NCBI GenBank assembly: GCA_017511045.1
Contig: JAFWLM010000005.1
Location: forward strand, 62,001 to 126,000
From: Lachnospiraceae bacterium
GTDB lineage: Bacteria > Bacillota > Clostridia > Lachnospirales > Lachnospiraceae
Length of the DNA stretch: 64,000 nt
Direction: 5' to 3'
A model generated the notes under the pieces. It saw only the letters and a program-made list of their open reading frames with translations. It was not told the DNA's origin and searched no databases. Shown here piece after piece: positions 46,678-55,050 of this stretch. Numbering within the stretch: the stretch's first letter is position 1; every line of letters begins with the position of its first letter. The position numbers were made by a program, and so were the translations under genes.

Positions 46678-47319
46678 TTACTCTGCTGCCGGAGCTTCTG
46701 CCTCTGCAGGTGCTGCTTCTTCAGCTGCCGGAGCTTCTTCTGCAGGTGCTGCTTCCTCAGCTGCCGGAGCCTCTGCTTCTGCAGGTGCTGCCTCTTCAGC
46801 CGGTGCAGCTTCTTCTGCTGCAGCCTCTGCCGGTGCGCCACCCTGTTCTGCGATCTGGTTCAGTACGCGAGCCAGGTTGCTGATCGGTGACTTCATGCTG
46901 CCAAGCAATCTGGACAGCAGTTCTTCTCTTGAAGGTACATTTGCGATTGCAACGATTCCTGCTGCATCATAATAATCGCCTTCAACAACGCCAGCTTTCA
47001 GTTCAAGTGCAGGAGCGTCTTTTGCAAATTTGTTAAGCACTCTTGCGGCTGTCGTTGCATCATCTTTGGAGATCGCAATTGCTGTAGGTCCTTCCAGATG
47101 CGGTGCCAATGTCTCAAACGGTGTGTCTTTGATCGCGAAGTTGATCATGGTGTTCTTGTATACTTTGTAAACAACACCAGCTTCTCTGAGCGCTTTACGA
47201 AGACGGGTATCTTCATCAACAGTCAGTCCGCGGTAGTCTACAAGAACAGCTGACTGTGCGCCATCAAGATGTCCCGCAATTTCCTGGACGATTGGCTGTT
47301 TTTGTTCCACTTTTGCCAT
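46678..47319 (-). CDS. rplJ: 50S ribosomal protein L10 with Ala/Pro/Glu-rich C-terminal extension
   Basis: 213 residues, against about 165-175 in most bacteria. The core binds 23S rRNA and L7/L12 dimers (VLVDYRGLTVDEDTRLRKAL near residue 27; LLGSMKSPISNLARVLNQI near 140). From residue about 165 the chain is a repetitive acidic A/P/E tail built of EEAAPAEAEAPAAE-like units. A GGAGG site precedes the ATG, 47 nt after the attenuator hairpin. L10 with L7/L12 represses its own mRNA at the leader. Confidence 0.98.
   Translation of the reverse strand: MAKVEQKQPIVQEIAGHLDGAQSAVLVDYRGLTVDEDTRLRKALREAGVVYKVYKNTMINFAIKDTPFETLAPHLEGPTAIAISKDDATTAARVLNKFAKDAPALELKAGVVEGDYYDAAGIVAIANVPSREELLSRLLGSMKSPISNLARVLNQIAEQGGAPAEAAAEEAAPAEEAAPAEAEAPAAEEAAPAEEAPAAEEAAPAEAEAPAAE
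46681..46826 (-). repeat. Coding repeats in the rplJ 3' end
   Basis: GC-rich near-repeats built on GCTGCCGGAGCTTCT and GCAGGTGCTGCTTC recur about every 20-60 bases and encode the A/P/E tail. One 14-residue unit (EEAAPAEAEAPAAE) appears twice. Such sequence can change copy number by slippage. Confidence 0.75.
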
Positions 47320-47368
47320 GTCTTTCCTCCTTATAATTTCTTTTTGCCGATAAAAAGGAATATGGTTT

Positions 47369-47405
47369 AAAAAAGAATCCCTCTCTGCACGAAAACAGAG
47401 AGGGA
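47369..47405 (-). terminator. Attenuator hairpin in the rplJL leader
   Basis: Minus-strand stem TCCCTCTCTG / CAGAGAGGGA (10 bp, 47396-47405 with 47378-47387), 8-nt loop, then TTCTTTTTT. It stands between the L10 leader structure and rplJ, the layout of transcription attenuation. Confidence 0.85.
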
Positions 47406-47423
47406 GCTATAAACTCTTTTTAT

Positions 47424-47473
47424 CCTCGGCAGGTTGTTCTACGTTATGCTTTAAGCACCTGCTGTCTTCGGCA
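47424..47473 (-). ncRNA. Ribosomal protein L10 leader
   Basis: The minus-strand RNA starts GCCGAAGACAGCAGGTGC and ends ACAACCTGCCGAGG, with GCAGG/CCTGC pairing and the A-rich bulges of the L10 leader kink-turn family. Free L10(L12) complex binds this element to repress rplJL. The predicted transcript start (about 47473) coincides with the first leader base. Confidence 0.88.
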
Positions 47474-47479
47474 ATCATT

Positions 47480-47508
47480 TATTTAACATAATATTGATAT
47501 TATGTCAA
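47480..47508 (-). promoter_or_regulatory. Promoter of rplJL
   Basis: Minus-strand TTGACA (perfect), 17 nt, TAAATA with an upstream TG (extended -10). It lies in the gap after rplA, directly before the L10 leader. Confidence 0.7.
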
Positions 47509-47531
47509 ATGTCTTTATTAAATTGTTGAGC

Positions 47532-48227
47532 TTAATTTGTCAGTTTTGCAACGTTGATCTTAACGCCAGGTCCCATTGTGGAAGCTACTGTTAAGCTCTT
47601 GATGTAGGTTCCCTTAAGTGCAGCCGGTCTTGCTTTGATGATCGCATCCATAAGGGCTTTGAAGTTCTCTTCCAGTTTTTCTGTCTCGAAGGAAACTTTT
47701 CCTACCGGTACATGAACGATGTTTGCTTTGTCCAGTCTGTACTCGATCTTACCAGCTTTGATCTCCTTAACAGCTTTCGCAACATCCATTGTTACGGTTC
47801 CTGCTTTCGGGTTCGGCATTAAACCTTTCGGTCCTAAGATCTTACCAAGACGTCCGACAACACCCATCATATCCGGAGTTGCAACTACAACATCATACTC
47901 GAACCAGTTTTCATTCTGGATTCTCGGGATGAGCTCTTCTGCTCCAACGAAATCTGCGCCGGCTTCCTGAGCTTCTTTTTCCTTATCGCCTTTTGCGAAT
48001 ACCAGAACGCGAACATCTTTACCGGTTCCGTTCGGAAGAACAACAGCACCACGGATCTGCTGATCAGCATGACGTCCGTCGCATCCTGTTCTGATGTGAA
48101 CTTCTACAGTCTCATCAAACTTTGCATGTGCACAGTCTTTAACGAGCTGAAGAGCTTCTGTCACATCATAGAGGTTCATGCGGTCAACTTTGCTGTTGGC
48201 TTCTAAAGTCTTTTTTCCACGTTTCAT
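47532..48227 (-). CDS. rplA: 50S ribosomal protein L1
   Basis: 231 residues, full length. [15 protein letters not shown] start, [20 protein letters not shown] and the conserved [14 protein letters not shown] near residue 130. L1 forms the mobile stalk near the E site and can repress the L11 operon by binding its mRNA. A hairpin AAACATG/CATGTTT lies in the 79-nt gap before it. Confidence 0.98.
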   Translation of the reverse strand: MKRGKKTLEANSKVDRMNLYDVTEALQLVKDCAHAKFDETVEVHIRTGCDGRHADQQIRGAVVLPNGTGKDVRVLVFAKGDKEKEAQEAGADFVGAEELIPRIQNENWFEYDVVVATPDMMGVVGRLGKILGPKGLMPNPKAGTVTMDVAKAVKEIKAGKIEYRLDKANIVHVPVGKVSFETEKLEENFKALMDAIIKARPAALKGTYIKSLTVASTMGPGVKINVAKLTN

Positions 48228-48306
48228 AATTTTTTACCTCCTGTGGTTCTGCGGGATAATCCCTCCCACTTCTATAATAAACATGCACTTACATGTTTAC
48301 GTCAGA

Positions 48307-48732
48307 TTAGTCTTCTACAACGACACCCATGGAGCGGCAGGTTCCTTCGATCATGCTCATAGCAGTCTCAAGGCTTGCTGCATTAAGGTCAGGCATCTTT
48401 GTCTCAGCGATCTGCTGTACATCTGCCTTGGAGATCGTTGCAACTTTCTTTCTGTTTGGTTCGCCGGAACCGGACTCGATCTTGCATGCTTTCTTGATCA
48501 GAACAGCTGCCGGAGGAGTCTTTGTGATGAAAGTAAAGCTTCTGTCTGCATATACAGTGATAACAACAGGAATGATCATTCCCATCTGATCCTGTGTTCT
48601 TGCGTTGAATTCTTTTGTGAACTGTACGATGTTAACACCATACTGTCCAAGTGCCGGACCAACCGGTGGTGCCGGGCTTGCTTTTCCAGCTTCTATCTGT
48701 AATTTGATATATCCTTCGATTTTCTTTGCCAT
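48307..48732 (-). CDS. rplK: 50S ribosomal protein L11
   Basis: 141 residues. The N-terminal Pro-rich [19 protein letters not shown] (thiostrepton/factor-contact region) and C-terminal RNA-binding [20 protein letters not shown] are intact. It is co-directional with nusG 15 nt upstream. It forms the GTPase-associated centre with L10 and 23S rRNA. Confidence 0.98.
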   Translation of the reverse strand: MAKKIEGYIKLQIEAGKASPAPPVGPALGQYGVNIVQFTKEFNARTQDQMGMIIPVVITVYADRSFTFITKTPPAAVLIKKACKIESGSGEPNRKKVATISKADVQQIAETKMPDLNAASLETAMSMIEGTCRSMGVVVED

Positions 48733-48747
48733 GACTTTAGTCTCCCT

Positions 48748-49266
48748 TTACATTTTCTTGATATCCATAAAGCTTATATCTACAGGTGTTTCTCTGCCGA
48801 ACATATCTACGTTGATAGTAACGGTCTGTTTGCTCTCGTTCACTGCGATGACCTTGCCCACAGTACCTTCCCAAACGCCAGCGATTGCTGTTACCAGATC
48901 TCCGACTTCGTAAGAAACGATCACCTGCTCGCCTTCCGACATTAAAGGCTTCACTTCTTCTTCCGAAAGCGGTACCGGTTTGGATCCCGGTCCCACGAAG
49001 CCTGTAACGCCTCTGGTGTTACGAACCACATACCATGTGCTGTCGTTCATCACCATATTAATAAGGACATAACCCGGAAATCTTTTCTTCTGGATCTGTT
49101 TGCGGACGCCGTTTTTGATCTCAACAACATCCTGCATCGGAACAGTCACTTCCAAGATCTGGTCCTGAAGCTTTCTGTTCTCAATGGTTTTTTCAATGTT
49201 GGCTTTTACCTTATTCTCATAACCTGAATAGGTATGCACAACATACCAATTAGCTCCTTCTGCCAT
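48748..49266 (-). CDS. nusG: Transcription termination/antitermination protein NusG
   Basis: 172 residues. NGN domain start NWYVVHTYSGYENKVKANIE, RFPGYVLINM, NTRGVTGFVG, and C-terminal KOW VGDLVTAIAGVWEGTVGKVI. It binds RNA polymerase beta' clamp and modulates pausing and Rho. Gene order secE-nusG-rplK is standard. Confidence 0.98.
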   Translation of the reverse strand: MAEGANWYVVHTYSGYENKVKANIEKTIENRKLQDQILEVTVPMQDVVEIKNGVRKQIQKKRFPGYVLINMVMNDSTWYVVRNTRGVTGFVGPGSKPVPLSEEEVKPLMSEGEQVIVSYEVGDLVTAIAGVWEGTVGKVIAVNESKQTVTINVDMFGRETPVDISFMDIKKM

Positions 49267-49278
49267 ATAGTAACTCCT

Positions 49279-49479
49279 CTATGCGATCAAACCGATCAAA
49301 GCCTGGATGCCTGTATCCAGAAGGCGGATCAGGATTCCTAAGATGATCGTCACAACGATAATAAGCAGAGTCTGCTTAGCAACATCTTTTTTATCAGGCC
49401 AGATGATCTTTTTGAACTCTATTTTGAGATTCTTAAAAAAGCTTCCCTTTTCTTTTTTCTCAACTGTATTCTCAGCCAT
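49279..49479 (-). CDS. secE: Preprotein translocase subunit SecE
   Basis: 66 residues, the short one-helix form of Firmicutes. FFKNLKIEFKKIIWPDKKDV is the amphipathic conserved cytoplasmic segment, followed by one membrane helix (residues 38-64). It stabilises SecY in the SecYEG channel. It starts 5 nt after the rpmG stop. Confidence 0.95.
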   Translation of the reverse strand: MAENTVEKKEKGSFFKNLKIEFKKIIWPDKKDVAKQTLLIIVVTIILGILIRLLDTGIQALIGLIA

Positions 49480-49484
49480 AACGA

Positions 49485-49634
49485 TTACTTTGTCTCCTTG
49501 TGCATCGTATGCTTTCTGCAGAATTTACAATACTTCATAGTTTCCATACGATCCGGATGGTTCTTTTTATCTTTGGTCGTATCGTAATTTCTCTGTTTGC
49601 ACTCTGTGCAAGCTAAAGTGATTTTTGTTCTCAT
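49485..49634 (-). CDS. rpmG: 50S ribosomal protein L33, zinc-binding (C+) form
   Basis: 49 residues: [25 protein letters not shown] at the start, then [15 protein letters not shown]. Two CxxC pairs (ACTEC, YCKFC) show the zinc-binding form of L33. The ATG at 49634 has AAGGAG 8 nt upstream. It is the first gene of the rpmG-secE-nusG-rplK-rplA group. Confidence 0.96.
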   Translation of the reverse strand: MRTKITLACTECKQRNYDTTKDKKNHPDRMETMKYCKFCRKHTMHKETK

Positions 49635-49639
49635 AATTG

Positions 49640-49855
49640 TTCTCCTTGAATTAATCCGCCTCGCGGCGCCACTGCAGCTCGCTCACGCTCGCTGTCCGTT
49701 CTCGCCAAATGCTTTGCTTCGCAAGCATTTGCATTTTCCGTCTTTCCAGCCGATTTGTGCTTCGCACAATCGTCTGTACTGCCGGAAAATGGCACGCGCT
49801 TTAAGCAAAACGCTTGTCTCACTTCGCGCATAAAAAAAAGGGCTTTTTCCCTCGT
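49640..49855 (-). repeat. Hairpin-rich element in the 5' leader of rpmG
   Basis: Between the promoter and rpmG the RNA can form a chain of GC-rich stem-loops: AAATGCTT...AAGCATTT (49707-49730), GATTTGTGC-TTC-GCACAATC (49752-49771), an outer TTTTCCG/CGGAAAA pair (49734-49740, 49783-49789) and CCGC/GCGG near rpmG. Near base 49850 AGGGAAAAAGCCCT is followed by eight T, a possible early terminator or the galE terminator. An 84-codon frame across it lacks coding character. I recall similar hairpin blocks dispersed in Lachnospiraceae genomes, but cannot confirm that here. Confidence 0.65.
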
Positions 49856-49863
49856 GCCGAATA

Positions 49864-49893
49864 AATATAGCACAAGGGAACCCATAGAGTCAA
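49864..49893 (-). promoter_or_regulatory. Promoter of the rpmG-secE-nusG-rplKA operon
   Basis: Minus-strand TTGACT, 18 nt, TATATT with an extended TGC before the -10. It lies just after the galE stop and puts the hairpin-rich element in a leader of about 220 nt. Confidence 0.7.
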
Positions 49894-49916
49894 TATAAAA
49901 AACTTAAAAAAACTAA

Positions 49917-50963
49917 TTATTTTGTGGCATATCCGTCCGGATTCCGGCTCTGCCATCTCCATGTATCCGCACACATCCGGTCGAGGTCATATTCCGCGCT
50001 CCAGCCAAGCTCCTCTTTAGCAAGCGCAGGATCTGCATAGCACATATCGATGTCCCCTGCTCTCCGGGGATCGATCACATACGGAAGCTCTTTTCCGCAG
50101 GCCTTGCTGAAGGCTGCTACGATATCAAGCACGCTGTATCCGTTTCCTGTTCCGAGGTTGTAGACTTTAAGACCGAGCGCTCCTGCTTTTCCGTTTTCCG
50201 CCTCTTCTGTCTTTACGATCTTCTCGATCGCCTTGATATGGCCTTTTGCCAGATCCACTACATGGATATAGTCGCGCACGCCTGTGCCGTCCGGTGTATT
50301 GTAGTCATTACCGAATACATGAACCTTTTCCAGTTTTCCTACTGCGACCTTCGCAACATACGGAAGAAGGTTGTTTGGAATGCCTGCCGGATCTTCTCCG
50401 ATCATTCCGCTTTCATGGGCACCGATCGGGTTGAAGTAACGGAGAAGGATGATGTTCCAGGAATCATCTGAGCGGTATAAGTCACGCAGGATGTTCTCGA
50501 TCATCAGTTTTGTGCGTCCATACGGATTTGTCGCGCTTGTCGGGAAATCTTCGCGGATCGGGACGCTTGCCGGATTTCCATAAACGGTTGCGGAGGAAGA
50601 GAACACGATGTTCTTGCATCCGACTTCTTTCATTATATGAAGAAGGGTCAGCGTTCCGCCAATATTATTGTCATAATACTTCAGCGGGATCTCTACAGAC
50701 TCTCCGACAGCCTTAAGTCCTGCAAAATGGATCACAGCATACGGCTGTTCCTTTAAGAAGACATCGCGCATTCCATCTTCATCTCTGATATCCACAGGAT
50801 AAAAGACAGCTTTCTTTCCCGTGATCTGTTCTACGCGCTTCAGGGACTCTTCCGAGGAGTTGCAGAGATTGTCTACAACTGCAACTTCCATTCCCGCTTC
50901 CAATAGTTCTAAAACAGTATGACTTCCGATATATCCGGTTCCGCCGGTCACTAGAATTTTCAT
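49917..50963 (-). CDS. galE: UDP-glucose 4-epimerase
   Basis: 348 residues. NAD-binding TGGTGYIGSH at residues 7-16, VIHFAGLKAVGESV, FSSSATVYG (catalytic Ser) and NPYGRTK (YxxxK). GalE interconverts UDP-Glc and UDP-Gal (and sometimes UDP-GlcNAc/GalNAc), feeding cell-wall and capsule glycans. The start is 3 nt after the cdaR stop, so it is transcribed with cdaAR. Confidence 0.97.
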   Translation of the reverse strand: MKILVTGGTGYIGSHTVLELLEAGMEVAVVDNLCNSSEESLKRVEQITGKKAVFYPVDIRDEDGMRDVFLKEQPYAVIHFAGLKAVGESVEIPLKYYDNNIGGTLTLLHIMKEVGCKNIVFSSSATVYGNPASVPIREDFPTSATNPYGRTKLMIENILRDLYRSDDSWNIILLRYFNPIGAHESGMIGEDPAGIPNNLLPYVAKVAVGKLEKVHVFGNDYNTPDGTGVRDYIHVVDLAKGHIKAIEKIVKTEEAENGKAGALGLKVYNLGTGNGYSVLDIVAAFSKACGKELPYVIDPRRAGDIDMCYADPALAKEELGWSAEYDLDRMCADTWRWQSRNPDGYATK

Positions 50964-50966
50964 ATC

Positions 50967-52004
50967 TTATCCCTCGTCTGTTGTCTCTTCTTCTGTTGCA
51001 TCTTCCGTATCCGCTTCTATAGGAGAGATCGTGGCTGTGATCGTTACCGTACCGGTATCGCCATAAATCGTCACTCCCTGCGGAAGGTAATCCTGAATAT
51101 TAACTGTTATCGAAACATCCTCTTTTGCTGCCTGAATATTTAACAGTGTCTGCGGGAGAACGATATCCGTGATCATACCCAGACTATCTTCGCTTCCGCG
51201 CAGGGATACGGTTTCCTTTGAGAATGAAATATCCGTCAACACATAATCTGCAGCAGGCGTTCCGAATGCTTCAATATAAATAGGTACAGACTTAATGCGG
51301 CTGGTCGTTATTTTAACATCCACGGACGCGCTTTCCAGATAGGTATCTGAATTCAGTTCGATCGCGTTTCCATTGTGATCATAAATGATGACATCCTTAT
51401 GAAGCGTCGTATCTCCGGTCACTTCCGAATAATTGATCTGAACTGCAGCTTTTGCTGCCTGATTGATCACGGATTCCGGAGCGTGCAGTACAACTTTTGC
51501 AGGATTGCATGCAGCGTCCTCGATGATCATATCCTCCGGCTGCTGCCCCACATACTCAACTTCCACATTCATCGTCTTTGTATCCATATCCTCTAAGTTG
51601 ATGATCATGCTGTTGGTCTTCAGCGTGATCGTAACAGAGGAAGCAAAACGGGCTTTCTCTCCAGTCAGTTCCACATTGATCGGAACGGAGTTTGTTATGG
51701 AAAGTTCAGCGAAATCTGCAGTCGCAATAAAGTCAGCGGCCGTCAGGTTTCCGATCACGCTCCGGTTTCCGGAGACAACAACGGTTGCAGTACTTCCGGA
51801 TTCCACGGTATAGACATGGCTGCCATCTAAGACCAGCTGCTCATTTTCTATCTGGACAGGGATGCCTGTGATCGTACGGTTGGTAACAGGATCTGTGGTG
51901 TTGGTGATCACCAACCACAGTACGAAAGCAAAGACCAGTGCCAGAATTTTAAAGCCGATATTATTTATGATCCACTTCTGAAGGAACTTCTTCACGCTCT
52001 GCAT
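50967..52004 (-). CDS. cdaR: YbbR-domain protein CdaR, regulator of CdaA
   Basis: 345 residues. Single N-terminal membrane helix (residues 16-35, GFKILALVFAFVLWLVITN) and about four extracytoplasmic YbbR domains (repeats such as GIPVQIENEQL, VEVEYVGQQPEDM, PIYIEAFGTPAADY). It binds CdaA and modulates c-di-AMP synthesis. Its start overlaps the cdaA end by 44 nt, the usual arrangement. AGGGAGG lies about 11 nt before the ATG. The tail is acidic (Asp/Glu/Thr-rich). Confidence 0.92.
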   Translation of the reverse strand: MQSVKKFLQKWIINNIGFKILALVFAFVLWLVITNTTDPVTNRTITGIPVQIENEQLVLDGSHVYTVESGSTATVVVSGNRSVIGNLTAADFIATADFAELSITNSVPINVELTGEKARFASSVTITLKTNSMIINLEDMDTKTMNVEVEYVGQQPEDMIIEDAACNPAKVVLHAPESVINQAAKAAVQINYSEVTGDTTLHKDVIIYDHNGNAIELNSDTYLESASVDVKITTSRIKSVPIYIEAFGTPAADYVLTDISFSKETVSLRGSEDSLGMITDIVLPQTLLNIQAAKEDVSITVNIQDYLPQGVTIYGDTGTVTITATISPIEADTEDATEEETTDEG

Positions 52005-52860
52005 CTTCGCTCTCGCCTCCTTCCCTTCTGATCAGCCAGCTGATACGGCCTTTCAGGTTTTGTATTTCGATCATGCGGTTTTTCAGTTCCGCAATCTGCA
52101 TATCCTCTTTTAATTCGCCGCCATAGGCAACGGAAATAGCACCGGTCTCCTCCGATACGACGATCGTAAATGCATCGGTTACCTCACTCAGACCAAGCGC
52201 AGCTCTGTGACGGGTTCCGTATTTTTTATTCAACGTTCTGCTCGAAGACATCGGAAGATAACAGGTCGCAGCCACGATCCTGTCATCGCGCACGATCACT
52301 GCTCCGTCGTGAAGCGGCGTTTTATCCTCAAAGATATTCTCTACGAGTTCGCTGGACACGACCGCATCCACATCGATCCCTGTATGTTCATACTCCGAAA
52401 GAGAGACATCCAGTTCAATACAGATCAGTGCACCTGTGCGGTCTCTCGAAAGATCTGTGACTGCATGAAGGATCTCCTCCATGGTCTTATCCGAGAAGCG
52501 TTTCTTATTTCCCCGGTCTGTAGTGAATAATCCGCGGAACATTTTTCTTCCGCCGAGACTTTCAAGCGCATGTCGGAGCTCCGGCTGGAAAATGATGATA
52601 AGTCCGATAACACCGACGCTTAAGACTCTCGACGCCAGCCACAGAATTGTATTCAGATTAAAGATGGCAGCAAGCATCAATAAGATCAGGATAAAGATCA
52701 GTCCTTTAAATAAGGACCATGCCCTTGTCCTGCGGAACCACGTCAGAAGGTAATAAAACAGCACCGCGATAATGATGATCTCGATGATATCGATCACGGT
52801 GATCGTCGTGATGGAAAAATACCTATGAAATACTGATACGATGTTCTGCCAGAAACTCAC
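51961..52860 (-). CDS. cdaA: Diadenylate cyclase CdaA
   Basis: 299 residues. Three N-terminal membrane helices (residues 15-95) then the DAC domain: LHDGAVIVRDDRIVAA (DGA motif) and GTRHRAALGLSEVTDA (RHR motif), the catalytic residues that condense two ATP to c-di-AMP. c-di-AMP controls potassium and osmolyte uptake and wall homeostasis. The ATG overlaps the stop of the membrane protein upstream by 4 nt. Confidence 0.95.
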   Translation of the reverse strand: MSFWQNIVSVFHRYFSITTITVIDIIEIIIIAVLFYYLLTWFRRTRAWSLFKGLIFILILLMLAAIFNLNTILWLASRVLSVGVIGLIIIFQPELRHALESLGGRKMFRGLFTTDRGNKKRFSDKTMEEILHAVTDLSRDRTGALICIELDVSLSEYEHTGIDVDAVVSSELVENIFEDKTPLHDGAVIVRDDRIVAATCYLPMSSSRTLNKKYGTRHRAALGLSEVTDAFTIVVSEETGAISVAYGGELKEDMQIAELKNRMIEIQNLKGRISWLIRREGGESEDAEREEVPSEVDHK

Positions 52861-53798
52861 CCGTTTTTCCTCTTGTTGATCTTCTTAACACTAACTGTTT
52901 CTGATTTAAATGCAGTCTTTGGAACTGCTTTTACATAATAATTATATTCATCATCCTCAAACTCGACGGTCTCCGTTCTCGAATAATCAAGCGGTTTGAT
53001 CACATCGGTCAGAAGGATGGCAAGTGCACCGGAGATAAGGCCTCCGATACAGTAAGTTAAAAGCTTCGTCGTTGTCATAGCTCCGAATAACAATTCACTG
53101 CCCAGTGCCATAACGATATACACGCCCGTTCCCACAGCGATTGCAAGCTCATAGGAATGGGAATAATTTGCTCTTTTCACAAAGTGAACGATCATAAATA
53201 CCACAAACATAACGATCAGCATGGTGAGAAACTCGCTATTGGTAAAAAGACCCTGGAGGAGCATCTCTGCTTTTTCAAACTCTGCCGATCCTGTTGTGCT
53301 CGCAAAGACAACAGCATGCACATCAATGTAGTGGATCAGATAATAAAAGACCGTTCCGAATATCACTGTAATGACTGAGATCGCTGGTCCTAAGGCAGCT
53401 AGCACAAGGACCGCAACGAGCGGCAGTCGGATAAAATATAAAAGCGGCAGCAGCATCAGCAGGTAGCCGTATTGTCCTGCGAAGCGGAAATACAACAGAT
53501 ACATTACAACAAGTATGACCGTTGTAACGACGCCGATTCCGATGGACAGATAAAAAATCTGTACGGCTGTATAGGCGACCACAGCCATCATAATAAACCT
53601 GATCGGAATAAATGCCAGAACAAGTGCAAGTATTGCTACGACCCAGGTCTGAGAAAGGAACTCATTAAACCCTATATAGCTGCTGATGATCAGCATACAT
53701 AAAAACAGGATCACCGCGCGTAGGATATAACCTGCGACACGTCTGTGTGCAATATAAAATTCTTCTACTTTTGTTCTGAATTTTATAAGTGTATTCAT
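52857..53798 (-). CDS. Conserved polytopic membrane protein in the cda operon
   Basis: I do not recognise a named family. From the ATG at 53798 it is 313 residues with about 8-9 hydrophobic helices (about 25-250 of the chain) and a hydrophilic C-terminal tail ending KKINKRKNG. A longer frame from 53852 would add 18 residues but overlaps the preceding gene by 50 nt and encodes only charged out-of-frame-like sequence; neither start has a clear ribosome site. Its ATGA overlap with cdaA suggests a role tied to CdaA or the envelope. Confidence 0.7.
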   Translation of the reverse strand: MNTLIKFRTKVEEFYIAHRRVAGYILRAVILFLCMLIISSYIGFNEFLSQTWVVAILALVLAFIPIRFIMMAVVAYTAVQIFYLSIGIGVVTTVILVVMYLLYFRFAGQYGYLLMLLPLLYFIRLPLVAVLVLAALGPAISVITVIFGTVFYYLIHYIDVHAVVFASTTGSAEFEKAEMLLQGLFTNSEFLTMLIVMFVVFMIVHFVKRANYSHSYELAIAVGTGVYIVMALGSELLFGAMTTTKLLTYCIGGLISGALAILLTDVIKPLDYSRTETVEFEDDEYNYYVKAVPKTAFKSETVSVKKINKRKNG

Positions 53799-53802
53799 AA
53801 AA

Positions 53803-54228
53803 CTACTGTCTGGTTCCTGTATTTTCTGCTGCCTGCTGTTCCTCTTCTTCATAAACGCGTTTCAGACGTCTTAAATTGAGGCCGTAACTTCTTAAGTTTC
53901 CCCTATAGTTATCATACTTATGATTGAACATATATAAGGAAAAGAAACAATATGCGATAACAAACAGCACAAATGCCGCAACAAGCAGCACGGTCGACAT
54001 CGTACCTCCAATGGTCTCATAGGACCTGATAAACCATTCCGTATCCGCCACAAAAACAAGTGCCAGGATCAAAAGCCCGGTAATAATGCCAAGCGGCAGA
54101 CTGGATAAAAAGTTTCTGGAAGAATAGTCCGTCTTATAAAATTTGTTTAATCTCAGAGTAGTCTTTCCTTCGCCATGCTCATAGAGCGCGACCTTGGACA
54201 TTAACTCTACCTTCTTTTTGTTAAGCAT
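53803..54228 (-). CDS. Small conserved protein with two membrane helices
   Basis: 141 residues, unknown family. Residues 1-45 are basic and cytoplasmic (SKVALYEHGEGKTTLRLNKF), helices lie at about 45-65 and 75-100, then a Lys/Arg-rich tail (GLNLRRLKRVYEEEEQQ). It sits 9 nt after the SDR gene and just before the polytopic protein, within the lipid-cda transcript. The first ATG was kept; MSKVALYEH, nine codons later, is an alternative. Confidence 0.65.
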   Translation of the reverse strand: MLNKKKVELMSKVALYEHGEGKTTLRLNKFYKTDYSSRNFLSSLPLGIITGLLILALVFVADTEWFIRSYETIGGTMSTVLLVAAFVLFVIAYCFFSLYMFNHKYDNYRGNLRSYGLNLRRLKRVYEEEEQQAAENTGTRQ

Positions 54229-54237
54229 TTGTGAAGC

Positions 54238-55026
54238 TTACCCGTAGATCATTCCGATGATTTTGTTTGAAAGCCCGATCGGAAGGACTTTCATTAATAC
54301 GCAGAATAATTTATATACAAAACCGATCGCATAAAGCGGTTTCACTTTTTTCTTAAGCGCGATCTTCGCGATATAGGCTCCGGCTACTTCCGGCTTCATT
54401 CCGTTCCGCTCATCTTTTTCCATAACAGCAACGCTTTTGGAAATGCGTCCGCCGTATTCCTCATCGCCCTCTAACGTCTTTTTGCGGGCATCTGTAAATC
54501 CGCTGCTGATGTCCCCCGGCTGGATCGCACATATGGAGATGCCATATGGAGCCAGCTCATTCCCTGCTGCACAGGTATAGGAATTGATAGCAGCTTTTGA
54601 TGCAGAGTAAAATGCCTGGAACGGGATCGGAACCGGTCCTGCAACGGAACTGATATTAACGATCCTTCCGTTCTTTGCTTTCCGCATCGAAGACATGACC
54701 GCTTTCGAGCAATTGACCATCCCGAAGAAATTGACATCGAGCTGGCGTTTTGCGTCCTCAAGACTCGTAAATTCCACAGCCCCGCTGATTCCGAAGCCGG
54801 CGCAGTTCACCAGGATATCGATCTTTCCTTCTGCATCAAGGACCTGTCCGACTGCAGTCTGTACTGCGCTTTCGTCAGTAACGTCAACGCTGATGTGTTC
54901 AAACGGAGAGTCCGCTACTTCTCTGCGGCTGAATTCATAGACTTTGCAGCCTGCTTCTTTTAAGCTTTTTGCCACATTCAGTCCGATTCCTGAAGAGCCT
55001 CCGGTCACGATTGCCGTTTTTGCCAT
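54238..55026 (-). CDS. SDR reductase, candidate 3-ketosphinganine-type reductase
   Basis: 262 residues. NAD(P) loop TGGSSGIG at 8-15, NCAGFGI, catalytic Ser126/127, Tyr140 and Lys144 (YSASK). The C-terminal segment from about residue 225 (PLYAIGFVYKLFCVLMKVLP) is hydrophobic, as in membrane-attached lipid SDRs such as ketodihydrosphingosine reductases. It lies 24 nt after the serine-palmitoyltransferase-like gene, so it may reduce the 3-keto product of that enzyme. A general DltE/YqjQ-like SDR is the alternative. Confidence 0.8.
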   Translation of the reverse strand: MAKTAIVTGGSSGIGLNVAKSLKEAGCKVYEFSRREVADSPFEHISVDVTDESAVQTAVGQVLDAEGKIDILVNCAGFGISGAVEFTSLEDAKRQLDVNFFGMVNCSKAVMSSMRKAKNGRIVNISSVAGPVPIPFQAFYSASKAAINSYTCAAGNELAPYGISICAIQPGDISSGFTDARKKTLEGDEEYGGRISKSVAVMEKDERNGMKPEVAGAYIAKIALKKKVKPLYAIGFVYKLFCVLMKVLPIGLSNKIIGMIYG

Positions 55027-55050
55027 TGTCTTTTCTCTTTTCTTTAATAA

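Noticed and set aside
49631..49885. 84-codon frame between galE and rpmG
   Set aside because: It runs through palindromic repeats, crosses the rpmG ribosome site and resembles spurious translations of a hairpin element.
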